A stretch of 64,000 nucleotides of DNA from Gracilimonas sp. (lineage in GTDB: Bacteria > Bacteroidota > Rhodothermia > Balneolales > Balneolaceae), in contig NZ_JABURM010000006.1 in assembly GCF_014762685.1 (NCBI RefSeq), positions 62,001-126,000 of the forward strand. The letters run 5' to 3'. Under the pieces are notes generated by a model. It made no database searches and was not told where the DNA came from. It saw only the letters and a list, made by a program, of their open reading frames with translations. Below, in pieces: positions 18,242 through 27,252 of this stretch (its first letter is position 1; every line of letters starts with the position of its first letter). Made by a program: the position numbers and the translations under genes.

Positions 18242-20089
18242 ATGACTGAAAGTATTCTCATAGGCATTGCAAGTATTTTTGTTTTCGGCGTTGGGGCCCA
18301 GTGGTTAGGATGGCGGCTTAAATTGCCAGCCATTCTTTTATTGCTGATATCGGGCATCCTTGCCGGACCGGTATTGGGGCTTGTCAACCCTGATATTTTG
18401 ATGGGGGATCTACTGACTCCTTTCATTTCTGTTTCCGTTGCTATTATTCTTTTCGAAGGAGGATTGAGCCTTCGCTTTTCTGAGCTTAAGAACGTTGGAG
18501 GAGTAATTGGAAATCTTGTTAGTATCGGTGCGCTTCTTACATGGATACTTACCTCTGTGGTAGGCTACCACTTATTTGGCTTTGGGTGGGAACTGGCTGT
18601 TTTACTTGGAGCTATATTGGTGGTAACAGGACCAACTGTTATTATTCCATTACTTAGACAAGTACGACCTGCCGGACAAGTAGGCTCCATTCTCAAATGG
18701 GAAGGAATTGTTATCGACCCCATTGGAGCCATGCTGGCTGTATTGGTTTTTGAAGTTATATTAGCCAGTGGTTTTTCTGAAGCTACTTCACTGGCTTTAA
18801 TGAGTATTTTCAAAACTATCTTTTTTGGAACTTTGCTTGGCCTTGCGGGGGCTGCTTTACTTTACTTCCCTCTTAAAAAGCACCTGCTTCCTGACTATCT
18901 CCAAAATCCGGTAAGCTTAATGATTGTAGTGTTAGTGTTTACAATATCTAATCTTCTGCAACATGAGTCTGGCCTATGGGCCACTACATTAATGGGGGTT
19001 GCCCTAGCAAATCAGAAATCTGCAAGAATCCATCACATTATTGAGTTTAAGGAGAATATCAGGTTATTATTGCTTTCCGCTTTATTTATTTTATTGGCAG
19101 CGAGGGTTGAGCTTTCAAGCTTGCTCGACAATCTAAACTTAAATATGCTAGGGTTTCTGGCAGCTTTGATATTTGTAATTCGTCCTTCTGCCGTTTATCT
19201 CTCTACCATATTTTCTTCTCTTAACTGGAAGGAAAAGTTATTTCTTTGCTGGATGGCACCCCGGGGTGTGGTAGCAGCTTCTATTTCTTCAATTTTTGCA
19301 ATTTCTCTGGTTCAAAATGGATATCCGGAAGCCAATCAACTGGTATCCATTGTTTTCATTGTTATTATAAGTACGGTAGCCATTTATGGATTAACAGCCC
19401 CTTGGGTAGCTCGTAAACTGGGCGTAGCTAAGCCCATACCAAGAGGTTTTCTTATAATAGGCGCACACGATTGGGCTATCGATATTGCCAAAGAAATTCA
19501 AAAGTTTGATATAAAAGTAATGATTGCCGATTCAAACTGGAAGAATATTAGTAATGCAAAATCACAAAACCTGGATACTTATTATGGTAATATTCTTTCG
19601 GAGTTTGCACTTGATTATATTAATCTTGATGGATTAGGAAAGCTTTTATCCATGACGCCTAATGATGAGGTAAATGCTCTTACTGCTATCCGTTTTGGTG
19701 AAGTTTTTGGACGCTCCCGGGTATATCAATTATCAGCAAATTCAAAAAATAGCACCAAGCAAAATAATGAGACAACCCTTCATGCCGGGCGCACCCTTTT
19801 CCAAGAGGACATGAACTTTGATCGTATCTCTAAACTTTATAAAGATGGGAAAATTATAAAGTCCACCCTTTTAACCGAAACCTTTACTTTTAATAACTTT
19901 AAAGAAACATATGGTAAAGAAGCGATACCATTGTTTGTAATAAATAAAGAAGGTTCTATTCAACCTTTTGTAGTGGATAATCCGACTGAACCCCAAGCAG
20001 GAGATACTTTAATTTCCTTAGCCAGCCCTGATGCGGACAGAGCAAAAAAACCGGAACAAACAACTGAAGAAAAAGCTGAATCTAATTAG
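18242..20089 (+). CDS. CPA1-type Na+/H+ (or K+/H+) antiporter with RCK_N-like tail
   Basis: A 615-residue inner-membrane monovalent cation/proton antiporter. Residues 1-395 form 12-13 helices with LFEGGLSLRFSELKNVG, VVTGPTVIIPLLRQ and GIVIDPIGAMLAVLVFE, the last carrying the conserved ion-binding aspartate of NhaP-type CPA1 proteins. Residues 405-500 form a Rossmann-like domain (FLIIGAHDWAIDIAKEIQKF) whose glycine pattern departs from GxGxxG, so NAD(H) binding is doubtful. The remaining C-terminus is hydrophilic. It likely serves pH and salt homeostasis, as expected for a marine cell. The ATG at 18242 immediately follows a T-run. Confidence 0.88.
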   Translation: MTESILIGIASIFVFGVGAQWLGWRLKLPAILLLLISGILAGPVLGLVNPDILMGDLLTPFISVSVAIILFEGGLSLRFSELKNVGGVIGNLVSIGALLTWILTSVVGYHLFGFGWELAVLLGAILVVTGPTVIIPLLRQVRPAGQVGSILKWEGIVIDPIGAMLAVLVFEVILASGFSEATSLALMSIFKTIFFGTLLGLAGAALLYFPLKKHLLPDYLQNPVSLMIVVLVFTISNLLQHESGLWATTLMGVALANQKSARIHHIIEFKENIRLLLLSALFILLAARVELSSLLDNLNLNMLGFLAALIFVIRPSAVYLSTIFSSLNWKEKLFLCWMAPRGVVAASISSIFAISLVQNGYPEANQLVSIVFIVIISTVAIYGLTAPWVARKLGVAKPIPRGFLIIGAHDWAIDIAKEIQKFDIKVMIADSNWKNISNAKSQNLDTYYGNILSEFALDYINLDGLGKLLSMTPNDEVNALTAIRFGEVFGRSRVYQLSANSKNSTKQNNETTLHAGRTLFQEDMNFDRISKLYKDGKIIKSTLLTETFTFNNFKETYGKEAIPLFVINKEGSIQPFVVDNPTEPQAGDTLISLASPDADRAKKPEQTTEEKAESN

Positions 20090-20144
20090 TTAGGGAGCCC
20101 AATCGGATGTTGCGATCAGGTATCAAATTTAAATTTTCCTGAAT

Positions 20145-22622
20145 TTACTGTTTCATCAAAATTCTGAATACATCTTCCGGTTTTTGAGCCGCTATAAGTT
20201 GGTCGATGCTTTCGCCGGGACGCACTAACCTCGCAGCTGTATTTACTCCTTTCAGATGTTGCCTTACGGATAGTTCTTTAGGACTGAGTAACATTAGTAC
20301 CACACGAGCTTTATTAGCCGTTTTTGGGATTTGTAGGCCTTCTTTTACGATTCCGATAAATAACATTTGTTCTTCCACGATCGAAGTATGTGCATCATAA
20401 AGAACTACGCCCGACATCATTTCCGGAGAATAGTCTGAAGAATTCTTGAGTAATCTTCTGATAAGGCGCTCCACATTACCCCTTGGAATGTTATCATCCC
20501 TGTTCAGCATTTTAACAAACTTCTCTTCGAGACTATCTCCTGTTTCTGAGATCACAATTCGTTCTTGTTTCAGCAACCTTTGCGCGGATTCTTCCTCAAA
20601 TTTTTTCACCTGATGTTCCACTTCAGATGGATAAACGGTGATGAAACAAAGTTTGGGGAATCGCTGAGCGACTACTCTCGGAAGGCGATCGAGGCCGGGA
20701 CGCCACGACAATGAACCTTCGCGGGCACTTAAAAGAACGAACAGATCATCTTCTTCAATGGACTTATCCATCCAACCGGGTAGTTCCATCCAGCTTTCTA
20801 TGGATATAAATTCTGTTTCAAGTTCGGGTTTTACACGACCGACTCTTCGTTCCACATACTTCATCCGTTCTTTTGGAGCTACAACCGTAAGCGAACTTCC
20901 GATCTGATCTACCATCAGTTTTAAGGACCGAATAGCACCGCTAAAACCCGATTCCAGCGAAGCATAAGGAGGAACCGCAATCACCACTCTTTCTACTGTA
21001 TTTACGGGCTTATGGATCTTTGATACCATTACCATCTCATCGATCTTTTGAAGAAGTTGATCCAATACACTTCCAAAAATACGTTGCCGGGCAGATATAG
21101 CACCATTCCAACCAATCACCACTACAGAAGCAAGTTTTTCATTGACCGACCTAGCTATACCATTGGCAATATTCAGATCAATAGACGTAACCGGATTTAC
21201 GGGAATCTCGGCAGCAGCAGCGTGCACCACAGCATGACTCAACATTTTCTCGCCACGAGCCACCTCGGCATCCACGTCTTTTCCTTCATGAGCTACGGTT
21301 AACGGAAAGATGGGTTCTTCCGAATTTTCATCCCGGATCATAAAAGCGATATCCATCAGGGCATCCGAGGTCTCCGGATTGGCCAGCGGAACAATAATAC
21401 GCTGGGGAGTTTGGGATGGCTCATACGGTTTTTTCTCTTCTTGAAGCGCCACATCTCTTCCGAATTTTTCTACAAGCCACGGCCCTATCAAACAAGTGAT
21501 CAAGATCATGATCACTACCGCGTTTACTGCTGTTTGATCAAAAAAGCCCAGATCATATCCAAGTAATGTAACCGCAAGTGTTGCCGCAGACTGAGGAGTA
21601 GTTAACCCAAAGATCACTAAGCCTTCGGCATTTGAGAATCCTTTAAGCAACCTTACAATCAGGGAGCCAATTGCTTTCCCCACAAAAACCAACGTTGTAA
21701 AGGCGATGGCATAGATCCATACATCAAGGCTCGCGAGTACTTCTACATCAACCAACATACCTACAGAGATCAGGAAAAAAGGAATGAACAGCGCGTTGCC
21801 TACAAATTGTATACGGCTCATCAACGTTCCTTTTCCGGGAACAAGACGATTCAAAAGTAGTCCGGCTATAAAGGCTCCAATGATGGAAGCAAGTCCCGCA
21901 AGTTCAGCTAAGAAAGCGGTGGCAAAAAGTACAGCCATCAGAAATACAAAATCCACATCGGTTTCATGCTTCATATTTCTGAAGAACCACCTTCCCAGAC
22001 GTGGTAAAATTAGTATAGTCGCTGCTAAAAATATAGCGATAGATATTCCAAAGGCTGTCCAATAGCCCGGACCCTGGGCATCTCCTACCGTTCCGGCAAT
22101 GATGGCTAAAATTCCAAGAGAAAGCGTGTCGGTAACCAACGTTCCCCCCATCGACATGGTGACCGCTGTATTTTTTGTTATACCCAACCGCTCCACAATA
22201 GGATACGCAAGTAAAGTATGTGAGCCGACAATGGCACCCAAAAGCAGTGAACTTTCTATTGAATAACCGAAAAGGTTCACCCCCGCAAAATATGCTCCAA
22301 GTGCCGGAAATGAATAGGATAATATTCCAAAACCAATACTCTGATTTCTAAGTTTTTCAAACCGATTCAGATCTATGGATAACCCGGCCATGAACATCAG
22401 ATACAGCAAACCCACGGTTCCAAGGAGTTCGATGGTACTGTCTCGTTCAAGCAGGTTCAGAACACTTGGGCCGATCACCATACCGGAAAGAATAATGCCT
22501 ACCAAACCGGGAATTTTGATTTTCTTGAAGACGATAGGCGCCACAAGAATAACGATCATCACCAAAGCAAAGATCATTACCGGATTTGAGAATGGCAGAG
22601 AGAAGTTAAGTGATTCGTTCAT
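20145..22622 (-). CDS. CPA2-type cation/proton antiporter with tandem UspA-like domains
   Basis: An 825-residue protein. Residues 15-400 hold the KefB-like exchanger with about 12 helices (KIPGLVGIILSGMVIGPSVL, GLLYLMFMAGLSIDLNRF, GAIVGSHTLLAYPIVERLG). The cytosolic part has two universal-stress-like domains, about 425-545 and 560-690. The first ends in IGWNGAISARQRIFGSVL, which fits the ATP-binding UspA pattern G-2x-G-9x-G-S. A final segment, about 690-825, resembles an EIIA/MFS-associated regulatory fold (SVRQHLKGVNTAARL) but is uncertain. It is convergent with the CPA1 gene, 55 nt apart. The USP domains suggest nucleotide-sensitive transport (inference). Confidence 0.87.
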   Translation of the reverse strand: MNESLNFSLPFSNPVMIFALVMIVILVAPIVFKKIKIPGLVGIILSGMVIGPSVLNLLERDSTIELLGTVGLLYLMFMAGLSIDLNRFEKLRNQSIGFGILSYSFPALGAYFAGVNLFGYSIESSLLLGAIVGSHTLLAYPIVERLGITKNTAVTMSMGGTLVTDTLSLGILAIIAGTVGDAQGPGYWTAFGISIAIFLAATILILPRLGRWFFRNMKHETDVDFVFLMAVLFATAFLAELAGLASIIGAFIAGLLLNRLVPGKGTLMSRIQFVGNALFIPFFLISVGMLVDVEVLASLDVWIYAIAFTTLVFVGKAIGSLIVRLLKGFSNAEGLVIFGLTTPQSAATLAVTLLGYDLGFFDQTAVNAVVIMILITCLIGPWLVEKFGRDVALQEEKKPYEPSQTPQRIIVPLANPETSDALMDIAFMIRDENSEEPIFPLTVAHEGKDVDAEVARGEKMLSHAVVHAAAAEIPVNPVTSIDLNIANGIARSVNEKLASVVVIGWNGAISARQRIFGSVLDQLLQKIDEMVMVSKIHKPVNTVERVVIAVPPYASLESGFSGAIRSLKLMVDQIGSSLTVVAPKERMKYVERRVGRVKPELETEFISIESWMELPGWMDKSIEEDDLFVLLSAREGSLSWRPGLDRLPRVVAQRFPKLCFITVYPSEVEHQVKKFEEESAQRLLKQERIVISETGDSLEEKFVKMLNRDDNIPRGNVERLIRRLLKNSSDYSPEMMSGVVLYDAHTSIVEEQMLFIGIVKEGLQIPKTANKARVVLMLLSPKELSVRQHLKGVNTAARLVRPGESIDQLIAAQKPEDVFRILMKQ

Positions 22623-23302
22623 ATACCTTTTTCATGTTACAAGCTTTTCAAAAATAACCTGATAAACCGATATTTACCCGTTATTGTTTCTGTGATTGTC
22701 AAAAACTCAGCACAACATCTCTGTTGCAGTTGATGGATTGAACACCATAGCCTCTGCTCCCATTTCAACAGTTGCTGCGAAGTTAGCTGACGGGCTGGTT
22801 CTCATAGATGCTTCTCTCCGGTTTGTCGGAATTCGCCCCAGTTCCGGGTCCTCCACTTTTGCCTTTTTGCAAAATTCGGCCAATTATTTTTGTTTGGATT
22901 TTCAACAATGATACAGGCTTTTTAGTATCTGGTCAAACCTGAATTGATTTGAAGGGAGATGGGGATATCGAGCCCAACCTCCGATTAACTACCATCCTCT
23001 AACAGCATCCGGGCGGAGGTTTGTTTAGTGGTGATGTTCTTTTACCAATATTTGGCACATAAGGCGCCACTCGCAGGTTTAGAGCCAATCTTCTTGATCG
23101 AAGTAATGCTCCGTCAGGAGCAGCATATTGGTAAAAAATATCAGGCACCCATACCAGCAATTTTCGCCCCGCTGTCCTGTTTGGCATTATGTTCTATCGA
23201 AAATTGGGCTTTGCTTTCTTCAGGGAATTTATGATTGATAACTAAGATTTTTGAAAATCCGTGAACTCAAAAAATCCAATTAATCAGTGGTTCAAATTTC
23301 AT
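22623..23302. other. 680-nt stretch with no recognisable gene
   Basis: Between the CPA2 antiporter start and lysA. Short open frames at 22696-22911, 22999-23187 and 23028-23234 resemble no known family and overlap each other. A small hairpin, GCTCC-GTCA-GGAGC, sits at 23108-23121 in text that looks like a decayed interspersed repeat. The stretch is best read as a decayed intergenic region. Confidence 0.5.
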
Positions 23303-23310
23303 TATCTTTA
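23303..23310 (+). promoter_or_regulatory. Candidate -7 box for lysA
   Basis: TATCTTTA, one base off TAnnTTTG, lies 40 nt before the lysA ATG at 23351, giving a short leader of about 35 nt. No clear -33 element was seen. Confidence 0.4.
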
Positions 23311-23350
23311 CGCCCTTAAAATCACTCATTCATTTTTAAAAACTTTCTTA

Positions 23351-24508
23351 ATGTTCCCATCGGAAGTAACCGACTTTTTCAAAACTCAGAAAACACCCTT
23401 CTACTACTACGACCTGGATGTTCTGAATGCTACCCTAAGCGAGATTAAAAAACATGGGATATCTAAAGGATTTCGCGTGCACTTTGCTTTGAAGGCAAAC
23501 AATCAGCCTAAAATCTTGAAGATGATAAAAAAGGCAGGAATGGGTGCCGACTGCGTGAGCGGAGGTGAAATTCAACGGGCCATAGACACCGGGTTTACCC
23601 CGGATGAAATAGCCTTTGCGGGCGTTGGAAAAAGCGATGAGGAAATGGAACTGGGCCTGCAGCACGATATTTTTTGCTTCAATTGTGAGTCACCGCAAGA
23701 GCTGGAAGTGCTGAATGAACTTGCAGGAAAAAGTGAAAAGAAAGCTCGAATTGCCCTCAGGCTTAACCCAAATGTGGAGGCCAATACCCATAAATACATC
23801 ACCACAGGATTGAGTGAAAACAAATTCGGTATCAATGCTTCTGATCTGGATAAGGTTCTTGAAAAACTCCCGGAATTAGAAAATCTAGAACTGATCGGTA
23901 TCCATTTTCATATCGGTTCCCAGATCGAAAAATTCACTCCTTTCGAAGAATTGTGCCGAAAAGCTAATGCGCTGAATGATCACATTGAAGATAAAGGCTT
24001 CAAGCTGTCTGTTATAAATGTAGGCGGCGGGTTTGGCATTAATTATGCGCATCCGAATGATAATTCAGTACCGGATTTTGAACGGTTTTTTGGGTTGTTT
24101 GAGAAGGGCATCAAATTGAAAGATCATCAGCAACTGCATTTTGAATTGGGGCGATCGGTAGTGGGTCAGTGCGGAAGCCTGATCACAAAGGTGCTGTTCA
24201 CAAAATATGGGCAGACCAAGAACTTTGCTATTGTAGATGCCGGCATGACCGAGTTGATCCGCCCGGCTTTGTACCAGGCAGCACACCGGATAGATGTATT
24301 GACCAGCTCAAAAGCTAGAAAAGAATACGATGTGGTCGGCCCTATTTGCGAAAGCTCGGATACTTTCCGAAAAGATATTTCAATTCCGGAAGTGGAGCGC
24401 GGCGATCTGATTGCCATCCGCAGCGCAGGGGCTTATGGAGAAGTGATGCGAAGTGCCTACAATTTAAGAGAGGCGAACCCTACTGTTTATTCGGATGAAG
24501 TAAAGTAA
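23351..24508 (+). CDS. lysA: Diaminopimelate decarboxylase
   Basis: A PLP enzyme of about 385 residues with an alanine-racemase-type barrel. It decarboxylates meso-diaminopimelate to lysine, the last step of the pathway. Visible motifs: FYYYDLDVLNAT, VHFALKANNQPKIL with the Schiff-base lysine, GIHFHIGSQIEKF, NVGGGFGINY for phosphate binding, and VVGPICESSDTF plus SAGAYGEVM at the C-terminus. The ATG at 23351 is chosen because the longer frame from 23261 adds an unconserved 30 residues and would span the candidate promoter box. Aspartokinase lies 1.4 kb downstream on the same strand. Ends in an AT-rich palindrome. Confidence 0.92.
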   Translation: MFPSEVTDFFKTQKTPFYYYDLDVLNATLSEIKKHGISKGFRVHFALKANNQPKILKMIKKAGMGADCVSGGEIQRAIDTGFTPDEIAFAGVGKSDEEMELGLQHDIFCFNCESPQELEVLNELAGKSEKKARIALRLNPNVEANTHKYITTGLSENKFGINASDLDKVLEKLPELENLELIGIHFHIGSQIEKFTPFEELCRKANALNDHIEDKGFKLSVINVGGGFGINYAHPNDNSVPDFERFFGLFEKGIKLKDHQQLHFELGRSVVGQCGSLITKVLFTKYGQTKNFAIVDAGMTELIRPALYQAAHRIDVLTSSKARKEYDVVGPICESSDTFRKDISIPEVERGDLIAIRSAGAYGEVMRSAYNLREANPTVYSDEVK

Positions 24509-24531
24509 TTCAAAATTTTGAATTTTAAATT
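24507..24531. repeat. AT-rich palindromic repeat after lysA
   Basis: AATTCAAAATTTTGAATT (24507-24524) is an 18-nt perfect palindrome overlapping the lysA stop. The word TTTTGAATTTTAAATT (24516-24531) recurs exactly at 30359-30374, beside the second four-helix-bundle gene. It may act as a bidirectional transcription end between lysA and the convergent flavoprotein gene, or be an orphan copy of the cassette-flank repeat. Confidence 0.6.
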
Positions 24532-25753
24532 ACTTCAACATCCCGGAAATATACCCTGTTGTCCATGCAGCCTGGAAGTTGAATCCCCCGGTCACGCCGT
24601 CGATATCCAATACCTCTCCGGCAAAATACAGGTTCGGTGATTTCCTGCTATGCATGCTTTTCATATCCACATCCTGCAGACTGATTCCCCCACAGGTCAC
24701 GAACTCTTCCTTAAAGGTAGTCTTTCCTTCCACCTGATATTCATCATTGGTCAGTAAATGTACCAGCCTATTGATATTTTTCTTCCCCATGTTTTGCCAT
24801 ATCATATCCTCACCCAACTCTAGCTTGTTGATCAGGAATTCCCATAATCGCCCCGCTAAGCCAAACGGATTAACACTCGCGATCTTTTTTTTGCCATGCT
24901 CGTCTTCAACGGCTTTCAGGATATCCCTTACTTCTTGCTCAGTTCGTTCTCCTGTCCAGTTCACCAACACTTTGAAATTATAATCCATCTCGTTTAATTC
25001 TCTGGCACCAAATGCAGATAATTTTAGAATCGCCGGGCCACTCATTCCCCAGTGGGTGATCAACAGCGGTCCGCTACTTTGCAATTTCGATCCCATGATC
25101 TTCACCGAAACCGGCTCAGCTACCACTCCCATTAATTCTTTGATCGGTTCATCGGGCATGTTGAAGGTAAATAGGGAAGGCACCGGTTCTTCGATCTCAT
25201 GATCCAGCTTTCGCAACCAGTCAAAGCCGCTCGTCCGCGGACTCCCGCCCGTAGCCACAATCACCTTATCTGCGACTATCCTTCCACCCCGATGAAATCC
25301 GAGTACATACCCTTCCTCCAATGGCTTCAGGCTTTTGATATTGGATTTGGTTTTGATGCCGATCCCAAGCTTTCTCGTTTCCTGCATCAGGCAATTAATG
25401 ATGGTTTCAGAGTCATCCGTAGTCGGAAACATGCGACCGTCAGATTCGGTCTTCAGTTCAACCCCACGCTTCTGAAACCACTCGATGGTATCGGTGGGGG
25501 AAAACATCCCAAAGGCTTTTTTTAATGGCCGCTCCCCTCGCGGATAGTTTTTTACCAATTCCCGGATATCAAAACAATGATGAGTTACATTACACCGCCC
25601 GCCTCCGGAAATACGCACTTTTGACAGCAGTTTATCCGACTTCTCATAAATGGTAACTTTAGCTTCTGGATGATGCGTTTTAGCAGAAATAGCTGCAAAA
25701 AAACCGGCCGCGCCACCGCCAATAACAGCTATCTGTTGATCTTCTTTCTTCAT
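24530..25753 (-). CDS. BaiN/HI0933-family FAD-dependent oxidoreductase
   Basis: A 407-residue flavoprotein. The N-terminal dinucleotide-binding motif is IAVIGGGAAGFFAAI, followed by the family-specific KVRISGGGRCNVTHHC, IATGGSPRTSGFDW-like (VATGGSPRTSG) and the C-terminal LYFAGEVLDIDGVTGGFNFQ that closes the FAD site. Homologues (YhiN, HI0933, BaiN of bile-acid metabolism) are widespread, mostly without a known substrate, so only an oxidoreductase role is claimed. It is convergent with lysA (21 nt apart) and divergent from lysC. The name is by family similarity only. Confidence 0.88.
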   Translation of the reverse strand: MKKEDQQIAVIGGGAAGFFAAISAKTHHPEAKVTIYEKSDKLLSKVRISGGGRCNVTHHCFDIRELVKNYPRGERPLKKAFGMFSPTDTIEWFQKRGVELKTESDGRMFPTTDDSETIINCLMQETRKLGIGIKTKSNIKSLKPLEEGYVLGFHRGGRIVADKVIVATGGSPRTSGFDWLRKLDHEIEEPVPSLFTFNMPDEPIKELMGVVAEPVSVKIMGSKLQSSGPLLITHWGMSGPAILKLSAFGARELNEMDYNFKVLVNWTGERTEQEVRDILKAVEDEHGKKKIASVNPFGLAGRLWEFLINKLELGEDMIWQNMGKKNINRLVHLLTNDEYQVEGKTTFKEEFVTCGGISLQDVDMKSMHSRKSPNLYFAGEVLDIDGVTGGFNFQAAWTTGYISGMLK

Positions 25754-25890
25754 AAGAGAAAGATACCGTTTCTTTGGATGAGTCTCTTGATGGTATTGCT
25801 ACTAAATCTTTCGGAACTTAATTGAGGATTTGACATGGAATAGGTTCAGATTCCCCTTATTTTCCCTCTTCATTTTCAAGACGACTATTT

Positions 25891-27252
25891 ATGCAGATCA
25901 ACGTACTTAAATTCGGCGGCACCTCCATGGCCGATCATAAAACATGGAAACAGGTGTTGGAGATCATCAGTAATTATGAATACCCGGTGGTGGTAGTTTC
26001 GGCTACGGCACGGACCACGCGACAATTAGTGGAAGCCGGTAATTTGGCAGCAGAAGGTAAACTGGACAAAGCTCTGGAAATCTCCAAGTCTATCAAGGAG
26101 CGGCATAATGGGATCGTTGCCGATTTTTTGGAAGAGAATCCCCATGCTAAAAACAGTCTCATTAAAGACAGCTGCACCAAAAATACTGAAACCAAAATTG
26201 GTAAACTGAATAAGCTTCTTACATACACCGAGCGGCAAGGTGTCCTTTCTCCTCAAATGAAAGATGCCATTTCGGCCATGGGCGAACAAATTTCATCCTA
26301 CTTGCTGGCACAGTGCGGATTGGCACTTGATATGATGACCCAGCATATTGAAGCCCGAAAACTCATCAAAACAGATTCAGAATATGGGAAGGCGAACCCA
26401 AACCGATTGCTCATCAATCAGCATTGCGGCTCACTGGAAACCGTACTTGAAAGTGGATTCACACCTATTATCGGCGGTTATTATGGGGAATCAAAAGACA
26501 AGACCGTTACCACATTGGGGTTTGAGGGCTCGGATTATTCAGCCAGCCTGATCGGAGCTGCCATTGGGGCTCAAACCATTGAGATATGGACGGATGTAAG
26601 CGGAGTTTATACCGGCGATCCCCGTTTCATCCCGGAAGCAAAACCACTCACGGAGATGAGCTATTTTGATGCTACGGAGATGGCCTATTTTGGAGCGAAA
26701 GTCCTTCACCCTTCCACATTAAAACCGGCTCAGGAACGTAACATCCCTGTTTTTGTAAAGAACATGTTCAAGCCGGAGGATGAAGGAACCAGGATCGTTC
26801 GCGACTCAAAGCACGACCTCGATGTATTGGCTCTTTCCTTCAAACAAAATATGGCAACAGTTACCGTCAGTGCTTACGAAACGGTAATGGGATATTCCTT
26901 TTTAACGAAAGTATTTGCCGTTTTGGAAAAACACCGTTTAGCTGTTGATGCCGTAAATACTACGGAGGCATCGGTCACCATTGTTCTTACTGACACTGAA
27001 ATTTTGGATGAATTATCCAAGGAATTCATTGAGATCGGCACAGTTACAGTCGAACGGGAAAAGGGGTTGCTCACGCTCATCGGCTGTTCCATCAATAAAG
27101 CTGAGAAACTCACCAACACCATTTTTTCTTCGCTTGGAGAAATTGAGTTGAATATGATCTCCTTCACTAAAGAAAAACGAATTTTGAATGTGGTAATGGA
27201 TGATAAAAAACTGATTGAAACTGCTCAAAAAGTTCACAATCAGTTATTCTGA
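25891..27252 (+). CDS. lysC: Aspartate kinase
   Basis: A 453-residue monofunctional aspartokinase, the first enzyme of the lysine/threonine/methionine branch. The kinase domain runs from LKFGGTSMADHKTW through GFEGSDYSASLIGAAIGA and EIWTDVSGVYTGDPR to MAYFGAKVLHPSTLKPA. Two ACT domains follow (about residues 305-375 and 380-453: LTLIGCSINKAEKLTNTIFS), so feedback control by lysine or threonine is expected. Length and layout match the LysC/ThrA-kinase group. The stop abuts, with no gap, the stop of the convergent CNNM-type gene (shared TGATCA). Confidence 0.92.
   Translation: MQINVLKFGGTSMADHKTWKQVLEIISNYEYPVVVVSATARTTRQLVEAGNLAAEGKLDKALEISKSIKERHNGIVADFLEENPHAKNSLIKDSCTKNTETKIGKLNKLLTYTERQGVLSPQMKDAISAMGEQISSYLLAQCGLALDMMTQHIEARKLIKTDSEYGKANPNRLLINQHCGSLETVLESGFTPIIGGYYGESKDKTVTTLGFEGSDYSASLIGAAIGAQTIEIWTDVSGVYTGDPRFIPEAKPLTEMSYFDATEMAYFGAKVLHPSTLKPAQERNIPVFVKNMFKPEDEGTRIVRDSKHDLDVLALSFKQNMATVTVSAYETVMGYSFLTKVFAVLEKHRLAVDAVNTTEASVTIVLTDTEILDELSKEFIEIGTVTVEREKGLLTLIGCSINKAEKLTNTIFSSLGEIELNMISFTKEKRILNVVMDDKKLIETAQKVHNQLF

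Noticed and set aside
22696-23234. Three small open frames in the gap before lysA
   Set aside because: They overlap on both strands, show no family motifs, no start context and irregular codon use. Treated as decayed intergenic sequence.
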